The notes under the pieces were generated by a model that saw only the letters and a list, made by a program, of their open reading frames with translations, searched no databases and was not told the DNA's origin. 64,000 bases of DNA, taken from NCBI RefSeq assembly GCF_001039005.1, contig NZ_LDWR01000037.1, forward strand, positions 1 through 64,000, in the 5' to 3' direction. Of the stretch, positions 33,039-46,482 are shown piece by piece. The translations under genes and the position numbers were made by a program. The first letter of the stretch is position 1; every line of letters begins with the position of its first letter. This stretch comes from Burkholderia cepacia (GTDB lineage: Bacteria > Pseudomonadota > Gammaproteobacteria > Burkholderiales > Burkholderiaceae).

Positions 33039-33359
33039 CTACACACCCCACATCACGTGCCGGCCCTGTTCGTGGGCCGCACGCATCATGTCCAGCAGCG
33101 GCCACGCGCGCTGCGCGAGCCCGGCTGCATGCGGCGCCGCATCGTCGCGCGGCGTCCGCGTCGAATGCTCGTGCGCGCGCTCCCGCGCCGCATCGTCCCT
33201 GATTGCCTGCTCGAGCCGCGCGATCGCGCCCGGCAGCTCGTCGGTGGAAATCACGCCGCGTACGTCGAGCCCCTTGCCGACGAGCCCCAGCAGATACTGC
33301 GCCAGATCGCGCAACATCACGATATCGGGTGCGGCGGAAGACCGAAACGTCACCAGCAT
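33039..33359 (-). CDS. DUF1840 protein
   Basis: A 106-residue DUF1840 protein: MLVTFRSSAAPDIVMLRDLAQYLLGLVGK is the family N-terminus, followed by VISTDELPGAIARLEQAI and a C-terminal FATMWG-like end (RHVMWGV). Start ATG 33359 has AAGGGG at correct spacing on the minus strand; ATG 33365 is too close to it. Its promoter, about 200 bases upstream, carries the same palindromic operator as the opposing small-protein unit. Function unknown. Confidence 0.8.
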   Translation of the reverse strand: MLVTFRSSAAPDIVMLRDLAQYLLGLVGKGLDVRGVISTDELPGAIARLEQAIRDDAARERAHEHSTRTPRDDAAPHAAGLAQRAWPLLDMMRAAHEQGRHVMWGV

Positions 33360-33670
33360 CGTCATTTCCCCTTGGCGTCGCCGCGAATCCGCACGGCGCG
33401 TCGCACCGCCGGTCGCGGCGAGGCCTGTCGACCATCCCGCCGCGCGTGATCGCCGCCCCGTTCTTCTGAACCGGACGTTCGCCCGGCACGATGCGCGCGT
33501 CGCGCGGCCGGGTTCGTTTGCGGCGTAGAGGCCGGATGGCACGAAGGCCTGTTTCTATTTTATATCACAATGTGATGTATTCAAGCGTTCGGGCCCGGCA
33601 TGACTGCAGTCGTGTCGCGAAACTGCCGACCGGCGCGATACGCGCAAGCGATGCGCGCCGTGTCGATCCG
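33360..33670. other. Long leader and promoter of the DUF1840 gene
   Basis: 310 bases without a supported gene. The right side holds the palindromic promoter (33557-33577) directed at the DUF1840 gene, leaving a GC-rich untranslated leader of about 200 bases. The end of the DUF3617 gene borders it at 33671. Confidence 0.5.
33557..33577 (-). promoter_or_regulatory. Palindromic operator-promoter, copy 2
   Basis: Read on the minus strand the site is CATCAC-ATT-GTGATA followed by TATAAA/TAAAAT (33564-33557), with TTGAAT upstream as a possible -35. It shares ATCAC, TTGTGATATA and AAT with copy 1 in the same register relative to the -10. It points toward DUF1840. Confidence 0.65.
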
Positions 33671-34102
33671 TTACTGGCAGTCGCCGACGCGCTTGCCGCG
33701 CCACGTCCATGCGAGCGTGTACGCACCGGCCTGCGCATGCTGCCCGCGCAATTGCCCCTTCAGGTCGTAGCTCGTCGGCGTGACTGCGCCCGTCACCGTC
33801 CCGTTGCCGTGCTCCTGTTCGTTCGCGCAGGCCAGCGCGACCTTCAGCGTCGTGCCCGCATAGTCCCAGTGGGTGATCGTGCAGTTGACGTTGTCGCGCT
33901 GCATGCGCGCCGCCATCGTCTTGCGTAGGTTCTTCGCGTCCGCGTCGGTCAGACACTGGTCCGGCATCGAGCCGGACGCCTGCGGCAGCGGCTTGCCGTT
34001 CAACGTGTAGGCGGTTTCGTCGTGCCATACGCCCGGCGACACGGTCTGTGCGAATGCCGAGACGGCGAAGCCGGCGAGTCCGGCGGCAAGCAGGAATTTC
34101 AT
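33671..34102 (-). CDS. Exported DUF3617 protein
   Basis: A 143-residue exported protein. Signal peptide MKFLLAAGLAGFAVSAFA is cut before QTVSPG. The mature part has the DUF3617 pattern PGVWHDET...PDQCLTDADAKN, NVNCTITHW and ALACANE, with four cysteines that can form two periplasmic disulfides. GGAGG-like TGGAGGTCT lies on the opposite side, and the minus-strand ribosome site is AGAGACCTCC-adjacent and unremarkable. Single-gene unit; function unknown. Confidence 0.8.
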   Translation of the reverse strand: MKFLLAAGLAGFAVSAFAQTVSPGVWHDETAYTLNGKPLPQASGSMPDQCLTDADAKNLRKTMAARMQRDNVNCTITHWDYAGTTLKVALACANEQEHGNGTVTGAVTPTSYDLKGQLRGQHAQAGAYTLAWTWRGKRVGDCQ

Positions 34103-34269
34103 GGAGGTCTCTCGGAAAGGATTTGTCGTTCGATTGATCGCGCCAACGCGCCGCGCATCTTAGCAAATCTTTTCCGATGATTTCGACTGCAGAACGTCTT
34201 CTTCGGAGCCGGCGCGATGAGATCGTTTTCACGCGTTCGCGGCGCTGGCCGCCGGCCGCCGCGCCGCCA

Positions 34270-36240
34270 TCAGCCGACGTTCATCGGCAGCAGCACCATC
34301 TGCTTGCCCTCGACATGCAGGCGCGCCTGCAGCTCGACGGGCGTCTGGTTGTGCAGCCACGCGGTCAGGAAATTCACGCGCCGGAAGATCAGCTTGCTCG
34401 CGAAACACACGGCGTTCGGATAAACGTCGAGCGTCGACGACGCGAGGTTCATGAACTCCACGACGGGATTCGTGCCGAATGCGATCCGGTAGTCGGCCGC
34501 GATGCCGTTGCGGCGGCAGTGCGCGACATAGTAGTCGAGCGCTTCGGTGATCGAGTGACGCAGCCGTTCGAGATGTTCGTGCCCGTCGTACGCCTTCGCG
34601 TCGACCTCGCCGACCGCGAGGAAGATCACGTTGCGGAAGTGCCCGGGAAACAGCCGGTTGACCCACAGCAGCGCATGCATGCTCGCGCCGCGATGCTTGC
34701 CGACCAGCAGCACGGCCGTCGGCTGCGACGGATCGGGCTTGCCCGGCGCGGTAGCCTCGTCGACCACGGGCGGCTGCCCCGAGAACAGCGCGTCCTCTTT
34801 CGCGAGCTGCGCGCGCGTGTACGCGTAGTGGCGGTTGATCATGAAGCACAGTGCGATCACCGCGCTCGTCACGAGCACCGTGAGCCAGCCGCCGGCCGTG
34901 AACTTCTCGATCAGCGTGATGACGAGCACGGTCGCCGTCACGCTCAGCCCGAGCGCGGACAGGAAGAAATGCTTGAACCAGCCGCTCTCGCTGCGATGGC
35001 GCCACCAGTACGTGCACAGCCCGAGCAGCGACATGCTGAACGTGAGGAACACGTTGATGCTGTACAGCACGACGAGCACGTCGACGTTGCCGTGCGTCCA
35101 CAGCAGGATCAGCAGGCTCGACAGGCCGACGACGATGATGCCGTTCTGCCGCACGAGACGCGTCGACAGGTCGCGGAAATGGCGCGGCACCCATGAATCC
35201 GACGCCATGTTCGACAGCACGGCCGGACCGTCGAGAAAACCCGTCTGCGCACCGACCATCAGCAGCCCGGCCTCGAACGCGAGCACGGCCGCGAGCAACG
35301 CGTGGCGCGCGAACGCCGAGCCGAGCCCGAGATGGTCGATCACGCTGCCGAATACCACCGCGTTGAGCGTCTCGCCTTCGACGGGCCGCGCGTGCCACAG
35401 CATGTACAGCAGGATGATGCCGCCGGCCGTGAACGCGAGCGACGTCGACATGTACCACATCGTCACCTTGCCGTTCGGCACGCGCGGATCGGCCAGCATG
35501 TTGACGTTGTTCGACACGGCTTCGAGGCCGGTATACGTGCCGCCGCCGAGCGAGAACGCGCGCATCAGCAGCGCGAGCATCACGAATACGCCGAGCGACT
35601 GCGACATCCCGTGCGCCTCGTGCACGGCATCGGGTACGATCATCGCGAGGTTGCTGCCGTGCACGGCGACGCCATACACGATCAGCCCGAAGTGCAGGAT
35701 CACGAAGCCGATGAAGATCGGCAGCAGCACCATGATCGATTCGCGCATCCCGCGGAAGTTGAGCCCCGTCATCATCAGGATCAGCACGATCTCGGTCGTG
35801 AGCTTGAACGCCTGCGCGCTGACGGGCAGCAGGCTGAAGAACGCATCGACGCCGCTCGCGAGCGACGTCGCGACGGTCAGCACGTAGTCGACCAGCAGCG
35901 CCGCGCCCGACACGAGCCCCGGCTTCGCACCGAGCAGCGCGGTCGCGACGCGGTAGCCGCCGCCGCCCGTCGGGAACAGCTCGATCACCTGGTTGTAGCC
36001 GAGCGCGATGATGAACACGGTCGCCGCCGTCGCGAGCGCGAGGAACAGTGCGAGCGGCGTGTGGTGCGCCAGCGCGAGGAACGCCTCTTCCGGGCCGTAG
36101 CACGACGACGACAGGCCGTCGGCGCCGAGCCCGACCCAGGCCAGCAACGGTGTCACGGCGATTGCATGCCGCGTGCGCGGATCGAGCGGGTCCAGCGGCT
36201 TTCCGACGAACAACTGCCACACCTTCTGGAATGCAGTCAC
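34270..36240 (-). CDS. APC-superfamily permease, KimA-like
   Basis: A 656-residue transporter with about 12 membrane helices in the first 470 residues and a soluble C-terminal domain of about 170 residues. WVGLGADGLSSSCYGPEEAF in helix 1 is the KimA/YdaO-type signature; ELFPTGGGGYRVATALLGAKPG follows. KimA is a K+/H+ symporter gated by c-di-AMP in Firmicutes; amino-acid transport is the alternative. The start is GTG 36240 with GGAGGAG just upstream; GTG 36258 is the other candidate. Confidence 0.8.
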   Translation of the reverse strand: MTAFQKVWQLFVGKPLDPLDPRTRHAIAVTPLLAWVGLGADGLSSSCYGPEEAFLALAHHTPLALFLALATAATVFIIALGYNQVIELFPTGGGGYRVATALLGAKPGLVSGAALLVDYVLTVATSLASGVDAFFSLLPVSAQAFKLTTEIVLILMMTGLNFRGMRESIMVLLPIFIGFVILHFGLIVYGVAVHGSNLAMIVPDAVHEAHGMSQSLGVFVMLALLMRAFSLGGGTYTGLEAVSNNVNMLADPRVPNGKVTMWYMSTSLAFTAGGIILLYMLWHARPVEGETLNAVVFGSVIDHLGLGSAFARHALLAAVLAFEAGLLMVGAQTGFLDGPAVLSNMASDSWVPRHFRDLSTRLVRQNGIIVVGLSSLLILLWTHGNVDVLVVLYSINVFLTFSMSLLGLCTYWWRHRSESGWFKHFFLSALGLSVTATVLVITLIEKFTAGGWLTVLVTSAVIALCFMINRHYAYTRAQLAKEDALFSGQPPVVDEATAPGKPDPSQPTAVLLVGKHRGASMHALLWVNRLFPGHFRNVIFLAVGEVDAKAYDGHEHLERLRHSITEALDYYVAHCRRNGIAADYRIAFGTNPVVEFMNLASSTLDVYPNAVCFASKLIFRRVNFLTAWLHNQTPVELQARLHVEGKQMVLLPMNVG

Positions 36241-36411
36241 GACTCCTCCGGAACGCACGACGCCTCGGCGACACTCCTCTAAAAGTAAATGAGTTCCGGG
36301 ACGACTTCCAGTCGGCGTATTCCATAGGGCGGCGCCGCGCGCACCGGATTTCTTTCGACATGCTGACTTATTGCAGACAGTCGCACTACAACTCCGCCGG
36401 CCGGACTCGTG

Positions 36412-37434
36412 TCAGCCGGCCTCGCCCAACGCGCGGGCGAGCAGGCGCGACACACCGACGAAGGCCGGATGCGGCGCGGTGATCACGAAGGTCGGAATTT
36501 TCGCGAGGTAAGCGGCAAAGCGGCCCTTCGCCTCGAAGCGAGCTCGAAACGGCGATGCATCGAACAATACCCCGAGGCGCGGCACGACGCCCCCGCCGAT
36601 ATGGATGCCGCCGGTCGCGCCGAGGGTCAGCGCCAGATTGCCCGCGAACGTGCCGAGCATGCCGCAGAAGCAATCCAGGGTCGCCATGCAGCGCGCGTCG
36701 CCGGCGAGCGCGCGATCGATGATCGCGGCCGTATCGGCCGCGTCGGCACAAGGGGCGTCGCAGCCGTCGCGCGCGGCGAGCGCCGCGTGAATCACCGCGA
36801 TGCCGGGGCCCGCGACCAGCCGCTCGAACGACACGTGCGGCCAGCGCGCCCGCGCGAACTGCAGCACGTCGGCCTCGCGTGCATCGGCGGGCGCGAACGA
36901 CACATGCCCGCCCTCGCCTGACAACGGCACCCATGCGTCGCCCGCGCGCACGAGCGCCGAGACGCCCAGCCCCGTTCCCGCGCCGAGCACGCCGATCGTA
37001 CCCGCTGGCGCGGCGTGCCCGCCGCCGACCTGCCGCCGTTGTCCGGCGGACAGATGCGGCACGGCCATCGCCAGCGCCGCGAAGTCGTTGAAGACGTGCA
37101 ACGTGTCGAACCCGAGCGCGCGACGCGTCGCGTCGATCGAGAAGCGCCAGTCATGATTGGTCATGCTGACCATGTCGCCGTCCACGGGATTGGCGATCGC
37201 GATCGCCGCGTTCCGCACCCGCGCGCCGCCCGTGTCGCGCAGGAACGCGCGCACCGCGTCGTCCATGCCGGCATGGGCGCTGCATCGATAGACGCGCACG
37301 TCGCCGATTCCGCCAAGCGCGGTCTCCAGCGCGAAACGCGCATGCGTGCCGCCGATGTCCGCCAGCAAGCGGGGTTCGCCGGCGCGCACGCCGCGCGGCG
37401 CGACCGGATCCCCGTTGAGGGTTGCTACGCTCAT
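36412..37434 (-). CDS. glk: Glucokinase
   Basis: A 340-residue bacterial glucokinase (ATP:glucose 6-phosphotransferase). ATP-phosphate loop [14 protein letters not shown], glucose-binding [10 protein letters not shown] with the catalytic Asp, [12 protein letters not shown], and the late [12 protein letters not shown] are present. GGGAG precedes ATG 37434. It is the last gene of the minus-strand disaccharide locus, so it phosphorylates the glucose released from the imported sugar (inference from position; activity from family). Confidence 0.9.
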   Translation of the reverse strand: MSVATLNGDPVAPRGVRAGEPRLLADIGGTHARFALETALGGIGDVRVYRCSAHAGMDDAVRAFLRDTGGARVRNAAIAIANPVDGDMVSMTNHDWRFSIDATRRALGFDTLHVFNDFAALAMAVPHLSAGQRRQVGGGHAAPAGTIGVLGAGTGLGVSALVRAGDAWVPLSGEGGHVSFAPADAREADVLQFARARWPHVSFERLVAGPGIAVIHAALAARDGCDAPCADAADTAAIIDRALAGDARCMATLDCFCGMLGTFAGNLALTLGATGGIHIGGGVVPRLGVLFDASPFRARFEAKGRFAAYLAKIPTFVITAPHPAFVGVSRLLARALGEAG

Positions 37435-37473
37435 CCCATCTCCCGAATTGTCATCGTGTGTCGATCGCAACGG

Positions 37474-38397
37474 TCATGGCACCTCCACGCCGCGCGCCGC
37501 GTCCAGCAGTTCGAACCAGTGCTCGCGCCCGAGCGCGACGCGGGTCGCCGCTACCGCTTCGCGCAGCGCCGCGATCCGGCTCGACCCGACGATCGGCAGC
37601 GGCCGGCACGGCAGCGCGAGCAGCCACGCGAACAGCACCGTCGTCGCGGACACGCCGAGCGCGTCGCCGATCCGCGCCGCGCTCGCACGCACGCGCACCG
37701 CGGCGGGCGACGCCTCCGTCAACAGGCGTCCGCCCGCGAGCGGCGACCACAGCATCGGCGGACAGCGCCAGTGCTGCGCCTGGTCGAACGTGCCGTCGTC
37801 GAGCGGCGCGAGATGCAGCAGCGAGCACTCGACCTGGTTCGTCGCGAGCGACATGCCGTGCGCCGCCATACGGTCCTGCAGCAACGCAGCCTGCGCCGGC
37901 GTAAAGTTCGATACGCCGAAGTCCTTCACCTTGCCATCGCGCCGGAGCGCGGCGAAGGTCGCGGCGACCTCGTCGGCATCCATCAGCGGATCGGGCCGAT
38001 GCAGCAGCAGCAGGTCGAGCCGGTCGGTGCGCAGCGCGCGCAGAGACTGCTCGACCGACGCGACGACATGTGCGGCCCGCGTGTCGTAGTGCTTGATCCC
38101 GTGCGCGGGCCGGCGCGCGGACAAGAGCCGGATCCCGCACTTCGTGACGATCTGCATCCGCTCGCGCAAGTGCGGCGCATCGGCCAGCACGTCGCCGAAC
38201 AGGCCCTCGGCCGTGTAGTCGCCGTAGATGTCCGCATGATCGAAGCTCGTCACGCCGAGTTCCAGCGCCGCCTCGATCAGCGCACGGCGCTCGCGGACCG
38301 ACAACGCCCAATCGCCGATCCGCCACATCCCGAACACGATGCGCGAGAACGGCGCGGCATCGACCCCCATCGATATCGTCGTACAGCGTTCCGTCAT
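37474..38397 (-). CDS. Aldo/keto reductase, YdhF-like
   Basis: A 307-residue aldo-keto reductase with a complete tetrad: Asp and Tyr in SFDHADIYGDY, Lys in IVTKCGIRL, His in LDLLLLHRPDPL. ATG 38397 lies 5 bases after the porin stop, so it is coupled to the porin. In the disaccharide locus it may reduce a 3-keto-sugar or other carbonyl formed by the ThuB-like dehydrogenase (inference). Frame continues upstream through the porin but that part is spurious. Confidence 0.85.
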   Translation of the reverse strand: MTERCTTISMGVDAAPFSRIVFGMWRIGDWALSVRERRALIEAALELGVTSFDHADIYGDYTAEGLFGDVLADAPHLRERMQIVTKCGIRLLSARRPAHGIKHYDTRAAHVVASVEQSLRALRTDRLDLLLLHRPDPLMDADEVAATFAALRRDGKVKDFGVSNFTPAQAALLQDRMAAHGMSLATNQVECSLLHLAPLDDGTFDQAQHWRCPPMLWSPLAGGRLLTEASPAAVRVRASAARIGDALGVSATTVLFAWLLALPCRPLPIVGSSRIAALREAVAATRVALGREHWFELLDAARGVEVP

Positions 38398-38402
38398 GTC
38401 GT

Positions 38403-39953
<1,551 letters not shown>

Positions 39954-39966
39954 TCAGCCCGCGGCT

Positions 39967-41115
39967 TCAGCCCGCGACGTCGAGATCCACCACCGGCGAC
40001 GCGTCGACGGCCGCCGGTCCCGGCGCGTGAATGCGGATCGGCTCGCCCGCGGCCGCGCTCGCATAAATCGCGTCGAGAATCTCCATCACGATCAGCCCTT
40101 CCTCACCGGGGGCGGGATGCGGGACGTCGCACAGAATCGCTTCCGCGTAGTCGTACATCGCGGAATGCGCGCCCTCCGCGGGCGGATTCAGGCGCATGTC
40201 GAACTGCGCGCCGTTCTGCTCGATGAACACGTGCGCGTCGAACGTGTAGCCCTCGTTCAGGTTCTTCTGCAACAGCCCGGCGCGCGTGCCGAGCAGGCGG
40301 GTTTCCATCAGCTCCGCTTCCTGGATGTTGGTCGCCCACGACGCCTCGAGCGCGAGTGTCGCGCCGTTGTCGAAGCGGATCAGCGCGGCCGCGAGATCCT
40401 CGACGTCGAACGTCTTGCCCGCACGCGCCGCCAGCTCGCGCGCGATCGGATCGTAGGTGCTGCCCATCACCCACACGGGTTTCGGATAGCCCATCAGCCA
40501 CAGCGCGAGATCGAGACGATGCACGCCGAGATCGATCAGCGGCCCGCCACCCGCCAGCGCCTTCGTGCCGAACCAGCCACCGAAGCCGGGCATCCCGCGC
40601 CGGCGATGCCAGACCGTCCGCCCGAAATAGAAATCGCCGAACAAGCCGCTTTCGACCTGCGCCTTCAGCGCGCGCGACTGCGCGCTGAAACGGTACGAGA
40701 AATTGATCATCAGCCGCTTGCCGGCGCGCTGCGCGGCGATCAGCATCTCGCGCCCCTCGTCAGCGTTCAGCGCCATCGGCTTCTCGCACAGCACATGGCA
40801 ACCGGCGTCGAACGCGGCGAGCGTCAACTCGCGATGGAACTTGTTCGGCGTGCACACGCTGACGACGTCGAGCTTTTCCGCTGCGAGCATCGCGTCGGCC
40901 GACGCATAACGCGCGTCGATGCCGAACGCGTCGCCGACCTTCGCGAGCCGCTTCGCATCGGGGTCGGCAATCGCGACCACGTCGACGTCCGGATGCTCGC
41001 GCCAGCCTTCGATATGCTTGCCGCCGATTCCGAGCCCGATCACGCCGACACGCAGGCGCCGGCCGCGTGCAATCGCCGCCGCTTCCGGCAGCTCAACCTT
41101 GTAATCGTCGTTCAT
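39967..41115 (-). CDS. thuB: Gfo/Idh/MocA dehydrogenase, ThuB-like
   Basis: A 382-residue Gfo/Idh/MocA oxidoreductase. The Rossmann domain [19 protein letters not shown] is followed by the CEKPMALN lysine motif and the substrate region [18 protein letters not shown] with the catalytic Asp/His. ATG 41115 overlaps the thuA stop (ATGA). In Sinorhizobium, ThuA and ThuB together convert trehalose and related disaccharides to 3-keto derivatives, and this gene occupies the same place after thuEFGK-A. Confidence 0.8.
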   Translation of the reverse strand: MNDDYKVELPEAAAIARGRRLRVGVIGLGIGGKHIEGWREHPDVDVVAIADPDAKRLAKVGDAFGIDARYASADAMLAAEKLDVVSVCTPNKFHRELTLAAFDAGCHVLCEKPMALNADEGREMLIAAQRAGKRLMINFSYRFSAQSRALKAQVESGLFGDFYFGRTVWHRRRGMPGFGGWFGTKALAGGGPLIDLGVHRLDLALWLMGYPKPVWVMGSTYDPIARELAARAGKTFDVEDLAAALIRFDNGATLALEASWATNIQEAELMETRLLGTRAGLLQKNLNEGYTFDAHVFIEQNGAQFDMRLNPPAEGAHSAMYDYAEAILCDVPHPAPGEEGLIVMEILDAIYASAAAGEPIRIHAPGPAAVDASPVVDLDVAG

Positions 41116-41921
41116 GCGAGGTCTCCTGCGCCCTGCTGGATGCCGACGTGCGCGAACTGCTGGCTTTTCTCGCTGAGCTTTTCGAGCGGCGGCGAGTTCG
41201 GGCAGCGGTCGGCGAGGTTCACGCGCGGCGCGGCCCACTGCACCGCGTTCGCGATCACGCGCTGCACGTTGCGGTCGTGATAGGTCGGGTAGGCTTCGTG
41301 CCCGGGGCGGAAATAGAAAATCCGGCCGTGACCGCGCTCCCAGCAGCAGCCCGAACGGAACACCTCGCCGCCCTCGAACCACGAGATGAACACGGTGCTG
41401 TCCGGCTGCGGGATGTCGAAACGCTCGCCGTACATTTCCTCGTGCTGCAGCTCGAAGTACTCGCCAAGCCCAGCCGCGATCGGATGCGACGGTTCGACGA
41501 CCCACAGCCGCTCCTTCTCCGCTGCCTCGCGCCACTTCAGCGAACAGTTCGTGCCGAGCAGGCGGCGGAAGATCTTCGAGAAGTGCCCGGAATGCAGCAC
41601 GATCAGGCCCATCCCTTCGAGCACGCGGCGCTGCACGCGCTCGACGATTTCGTCGGAGACCTTCGCGTGGGCCTTGTGCCCCCACCAGATCAGCACGTCG
41701 CACGCGGCGAGCCGCGCTTCGCTGAGGCCGTGCTCGGGCTGGTCGAGCGTCGCGGTGCCGATCTCGAGCGGCAACGCACCGTGGCCGAGCGCCGGCGTCT
41801 CGGCCAGCGCGCTGGCGATCACCTGGTGCAGGCCATCGGGATAGATCGCGCGCACGCCCGCGTTTTCCCGTTCGTGCTCGAACTCGTTCCATACGATCAC
41901 TGAAAGCTTCTTGTTTAGCAT
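41112..41921 (-). CDS. thuA: ThuA family protein
   Basis: A 269-residue ThuA-domain protein (class I glutamine amidotransferase-like fold) with [38 protein letters not shown] and [18 protein letters not shown]. This is the family defined by the trehalose utilisation gene thuA. Gene order E-F-G-K-A-B is preserved here. It acts in the cytoplasm with ThuB on the imported disaccharide (known for rhizobia, inferred here). Confidence 0.85.
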   Translation of the reverse strand: MLNKKLSVIVWNEFEHERENAGVRAIYPDGLHQVIASALAETPALGHGALPLEIGTATLDQPEHGLSEARLAACDVLIWWGHKAHAKVSDEIVERVQRRVLEGMGLIVLHSGHFSKIFRRLLGTNCSLKWREAAEKERLWVVEPSHPIAAGLGEYFELQHEEMYGERFDIPQPDSTVFISWFEGGEVFRSGCCWERGHGRIFYFRPGHEAYPTYHDRNVQRVIANAVQWAAPRVNLADRCPNSPPLEKLSEKSQQFAHVGIQQGAGDLA

Positions 41922-42019
41922 GACTATCCTTTATCGATGATTTGGCGCCAATTCGACAGCGGCCATGCGCCGTGGCCGCCTGAAACCTGTAGCTGGATTC
42001 GCCGGGTACCGCGCGCCGC

Positions 42020-43156
<1,137 letters not shown>

Positions 43157-43190
43157 GTTTTCCTCTTGATCCTGTTCGGGCCGCTACGCG

Positions 43191-44021
43191 TCAACCCTTG
43201 ACCGCACCGGCAGTCAGGCCGGAGACGATTTGCCGCTGGAACACCAGCACCAGCAGCACAAGCGGCACGGTGACGATGACCGACGCGGCCATGATGGTTC
43301 CCCACGGCAACTCGTAACTGCTCGCGCCCGAGATCATCGTGATCGCGACGGGTACCGTGCGCTGGCTCGACGAGATCATGAAGGTCAGCGCGAACAGGAA
43401 CTCGTTCCAGGCCGACACGAACGCGAGCAGCGACGTCGCGGCCAGCGCCGGCCGCAGCAGCGGCATGAAGATCCGGAAGATCAGCGTGAACACGCCGACG
43501 CCGTCGACGAGCGCCGCCTCCTCCAGCTCGCGCGGCAACTCGCGCATGAATGTGACGAGAATCCAGATCGTGAACGGCAGCGTGAAGATCAGGTCGGACA
43601 GCACGAGCGCACCGAGGTGGTCGTACAGGCCGAGCGAGCGGACCAGCTCGAACAGGCCCGACAGGATCGCGACCTGCGGAAACATCGACACGCCGAGAAT
43701 GCACATCATCAGCACCCCGCGTCCGCGGAACGACACGCGGCCGAGCGCATACGCGGCGAGCACCGACACGGCGAGCGACAGCGCGACCGCGCCGCCCGCG
43801 ACGAGCGCCGAATTCAGCAGGTATGCGCCGAACGGCTGGTCGCGGAACAGCTGGCGATAGTTGTCGAGCGACGGACTCGCCGGAAACAGCGATGTATCGA
43901 ACAGTGCGTCGCCATGCTTGATCGACGTGCCGATCATGTAGACGAACGGGAACAGCGAGATCACCAGCACGAGCGCCGACAGCAGCCCGTGAATCGCGAT
44001 GTCGAGCGGATGCTTCTTCAT
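43191..44021 (-). CDS. thuG: Sugar ABC permease, MalG type
   Basis: A 276-residue, six-helix inner-membrane permease. The EAA loop reads EEAALVDGVGVFTLIFRIFMPLLRPALA. N-terminal ALVLVISLFPFVYMIGTS is helix 1. It starts 1 base after the stop of the partner permease and is followed by the ATPase after 34 bases. Confidence 0.85.
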   Translation of the reverse strand: MKKHPLDIAIHGLLSALVLVISLFPFVYMIGTSIKHGDALFDTSLFPASPSLDNYRQLFRDQPFGAYLLNSALVAGGAVALSLAVSVLAAYALGRVSFRGRGVLMMCILGVSMFPQVAILSGLFELVRSLGLYDHLGALVLSDLIFTLPFTIWILVTFMRELPRELEEAALVDGVGVFTLIFRIFMPLLRPALAATSLLAFVSAWNEFLFALTFMISSSQRTVPVAITMISGASSYELPWGTIMAASVIVTVPLVLLVLVFQRQIVSGLTAGAVKG

Positions 44022-44022
44022 G

Positions 44023-44979
<957 letters not shown>

Positions 44980-44995
44980 TCGATGTCTCCTGTCA

Positions 44996-45020
44996 GGCCG
45001 GCACCCTGCGGAGGCCGGCC
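44996..45020. promoter_or_regulatory. Intercistronic stem-loop, binding protein / permease
   Basis: GGCCGGC (44996-45002) pairs with GCCGGCC (45014-45020). It lies directly after the binding-protein gene, where transporter operons often carry a stability hairpin that keeps binding protein in excess over the membrane subunits. Confidence 0.55.
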
Positions 45021-45047
45021 CGATCGATCAATCGCGCGCCGCGGCGC

Positions 45048-46325
45048 TCAGTGCCAGCTGCCGCCCGGCGCGAGCCGGTTGAGCGTGGCGGCGAGCCGCG
45101 CGAGCGCACTCGCTGCGGTGTCGCTGCCGGCGAGCACGTCGTGCGCGGCATTCCAGAACTGGTTGCTGACCTGGTTGTACTTCGCGCCGGTCACGGTCGA
45201 CGGCCGCGCGACCGCCGTGCTGAAGGTCGGCAGCAGGTCGGCCATGAACGGGTTGGCCTGCAGGATGTCCTTGTCGCGGTAGAGCGCCGGCATCGTCGGG
45301 TTGAACGACGCCTGGATCGCGCGCATCTTCTGCACGTCCGCGCTCGCCATGTACATCACGAGATCGGCGGCCAGTTTCGGGTTCGGCGAGTAGCGCGACA
45401 CGGCGAGCTGCCATCCGCCCAGCGCGGCGGCCGGGCGGCCGTCGGCGCCACCCTTCGGCAGCGGCGCGATGCCGACCTTGCCCTTGATCGGGCTGCCCGC
45501 GCGGTTCGCGATCGCCCATGCGTACGGCCAGTTGCGCATGAACACGGCATTGCCGGCCTGGAACACGCCGCGCGCCTCTTCTTCGCCGTAGTTCAGCACG
45601 GCCTTCGGACTGATCGTGCCGACCCATTTCGCCGACTGCTCGAGCGCCTTGATCGCGCCCGGGTTGTCGATCGTCACGCGGCCCTTGTCGTCGACCACCG
45701 TGCCGCCGTTGTAGCTGCTGACCCATTCGAGTGCATCGCAGGTCAGCCCTTCGTACGCGCGCCCTTGCCACACGTAGCCCCAGACCTTCTCGTTGCCCGC
45801 GGCGCGCTCGCCCGACTGGACCTTGCGCGCGGTGGCATCGAGCTCCTCCCACGTGGCGGGCACCTTCACGCGGTACTTGTCGAGCAGGTCCTTGCGGTAG
45901 TAGAGCAGCCCCGTATCGATGAACCACGGCATCGCGACCAGCTTGCCGTTCACCGTATCGTTCGCGACGATGCTCGGGAACGACTGACTTTCCAGCCCTT
46001 TGCTGTACGGCTTCAGGTCGATCAGGTGGTTCGCGAGGATGCCCGGCCAGACCGTATCGATCTGCATCACGTCGATCTTGTCCGAGCCGCCGCCGAGCAA
46101 CTGCTGATACAGCGCCAGCGTTTCGCTCGAGTTATTGGGCATGCTGATGAACTCGACCTCGTTGCCGGTCTTCTCGGCCCACCGCTTCGCCGAGACCTGG
46201 CAAATGTCCTGGTCGACGCCGGCTGCGCCGCATGCGATCCGCAGCGTCGCCGCGCCGGCGCTGGTGGCCGTGGCGGCCGTCATCGCGAGCGCCATCGTCA
46301 GCAAACCCGCCTTGAGCTTCATCAT
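45048..46325 (-). CDS. thuE: Periplasmic sugar-binding protein
   Basis: A 425-residue family-1 solute-binding protein. The signal peptide (MMKLKAGLLTMALAMTAATATSAGA) is cut before ATLRIAC. IDVMQIDTVWPGILANHLIDL and AMPWFIDTGLLYYRKDLLDKY are the usual domain-1 blocks. GGAGA precedes the start; two adjacent ATGs are possible. It is first in the transporter operon. By order it corresponds to ThuE (trehalose/maltose/sucrose) but the ligand is not proven. Confidence 0.85.
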   Translation of the reverse strand: MMKLKAGLLTMALAMTAATATSAGAATLRIACGAAGVDQDICQVSAKRWAEKTGNEVEFISMPNNSSETLALYQQLLGGGSDKIDVMQIDTVWPGILANHLIDLKPYSKGLESQSFPSIVANDTVNGKLVAMPWFIDTGLLYYRKDLLDKYRVKVPATWEELDATARKVQSGERAAGNEKVWGYVWQGRAYEGLTCDALEWVSSYNGGTVVDDKGRVTIDNPGAIKALEQSAKWVGTISPKAVLNYGEEEARGVFQAGNAVFMRNWPYAWAIANRAGSPIKGKVGIAPLPKGGADGRPAAALGGWQLAVSRYSPNPKLAADLVMYMASADVQKMRAIQASFNPTMPALYRDKDILQANPFMADLLPTFSTAVARPSTVTGAKYNQVSNQFWNAAHDVLAGSDTAASALARLAATLNRLAPGGSWH

Positions 46326-46343
46326 TCGGTGTCTCCAGTTTTT

Positions 46344-46361
46344 TTCGAATCGTTCGAATCG
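46344..46361. repeat. Tandem TTCGAATCG repeat before thuE
   Basis: TTCGAATCG occurs twice without a gap, 19 bases before the binding-protein start codon on the minus strand. Each unit contains the palindrome TTCGAA. It could be a direct-repeat site for the neighbouring OmpR-type regulator, which bind tandem repeats, but its downstream position suggests repression or chance. Confidence 0.4.
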
Positions 46362-46482
46362 TGCGCCGCGGTGTCGCGAGCGCGTCGCCGGGTGCCGTGG
46401 GTCTATGAGACTCCAGTCCGGTTAATCGAAAATTTCGGAAACGCGCCGCGCCATTAACAATCGAAACAATCGCCGTCGTGCG

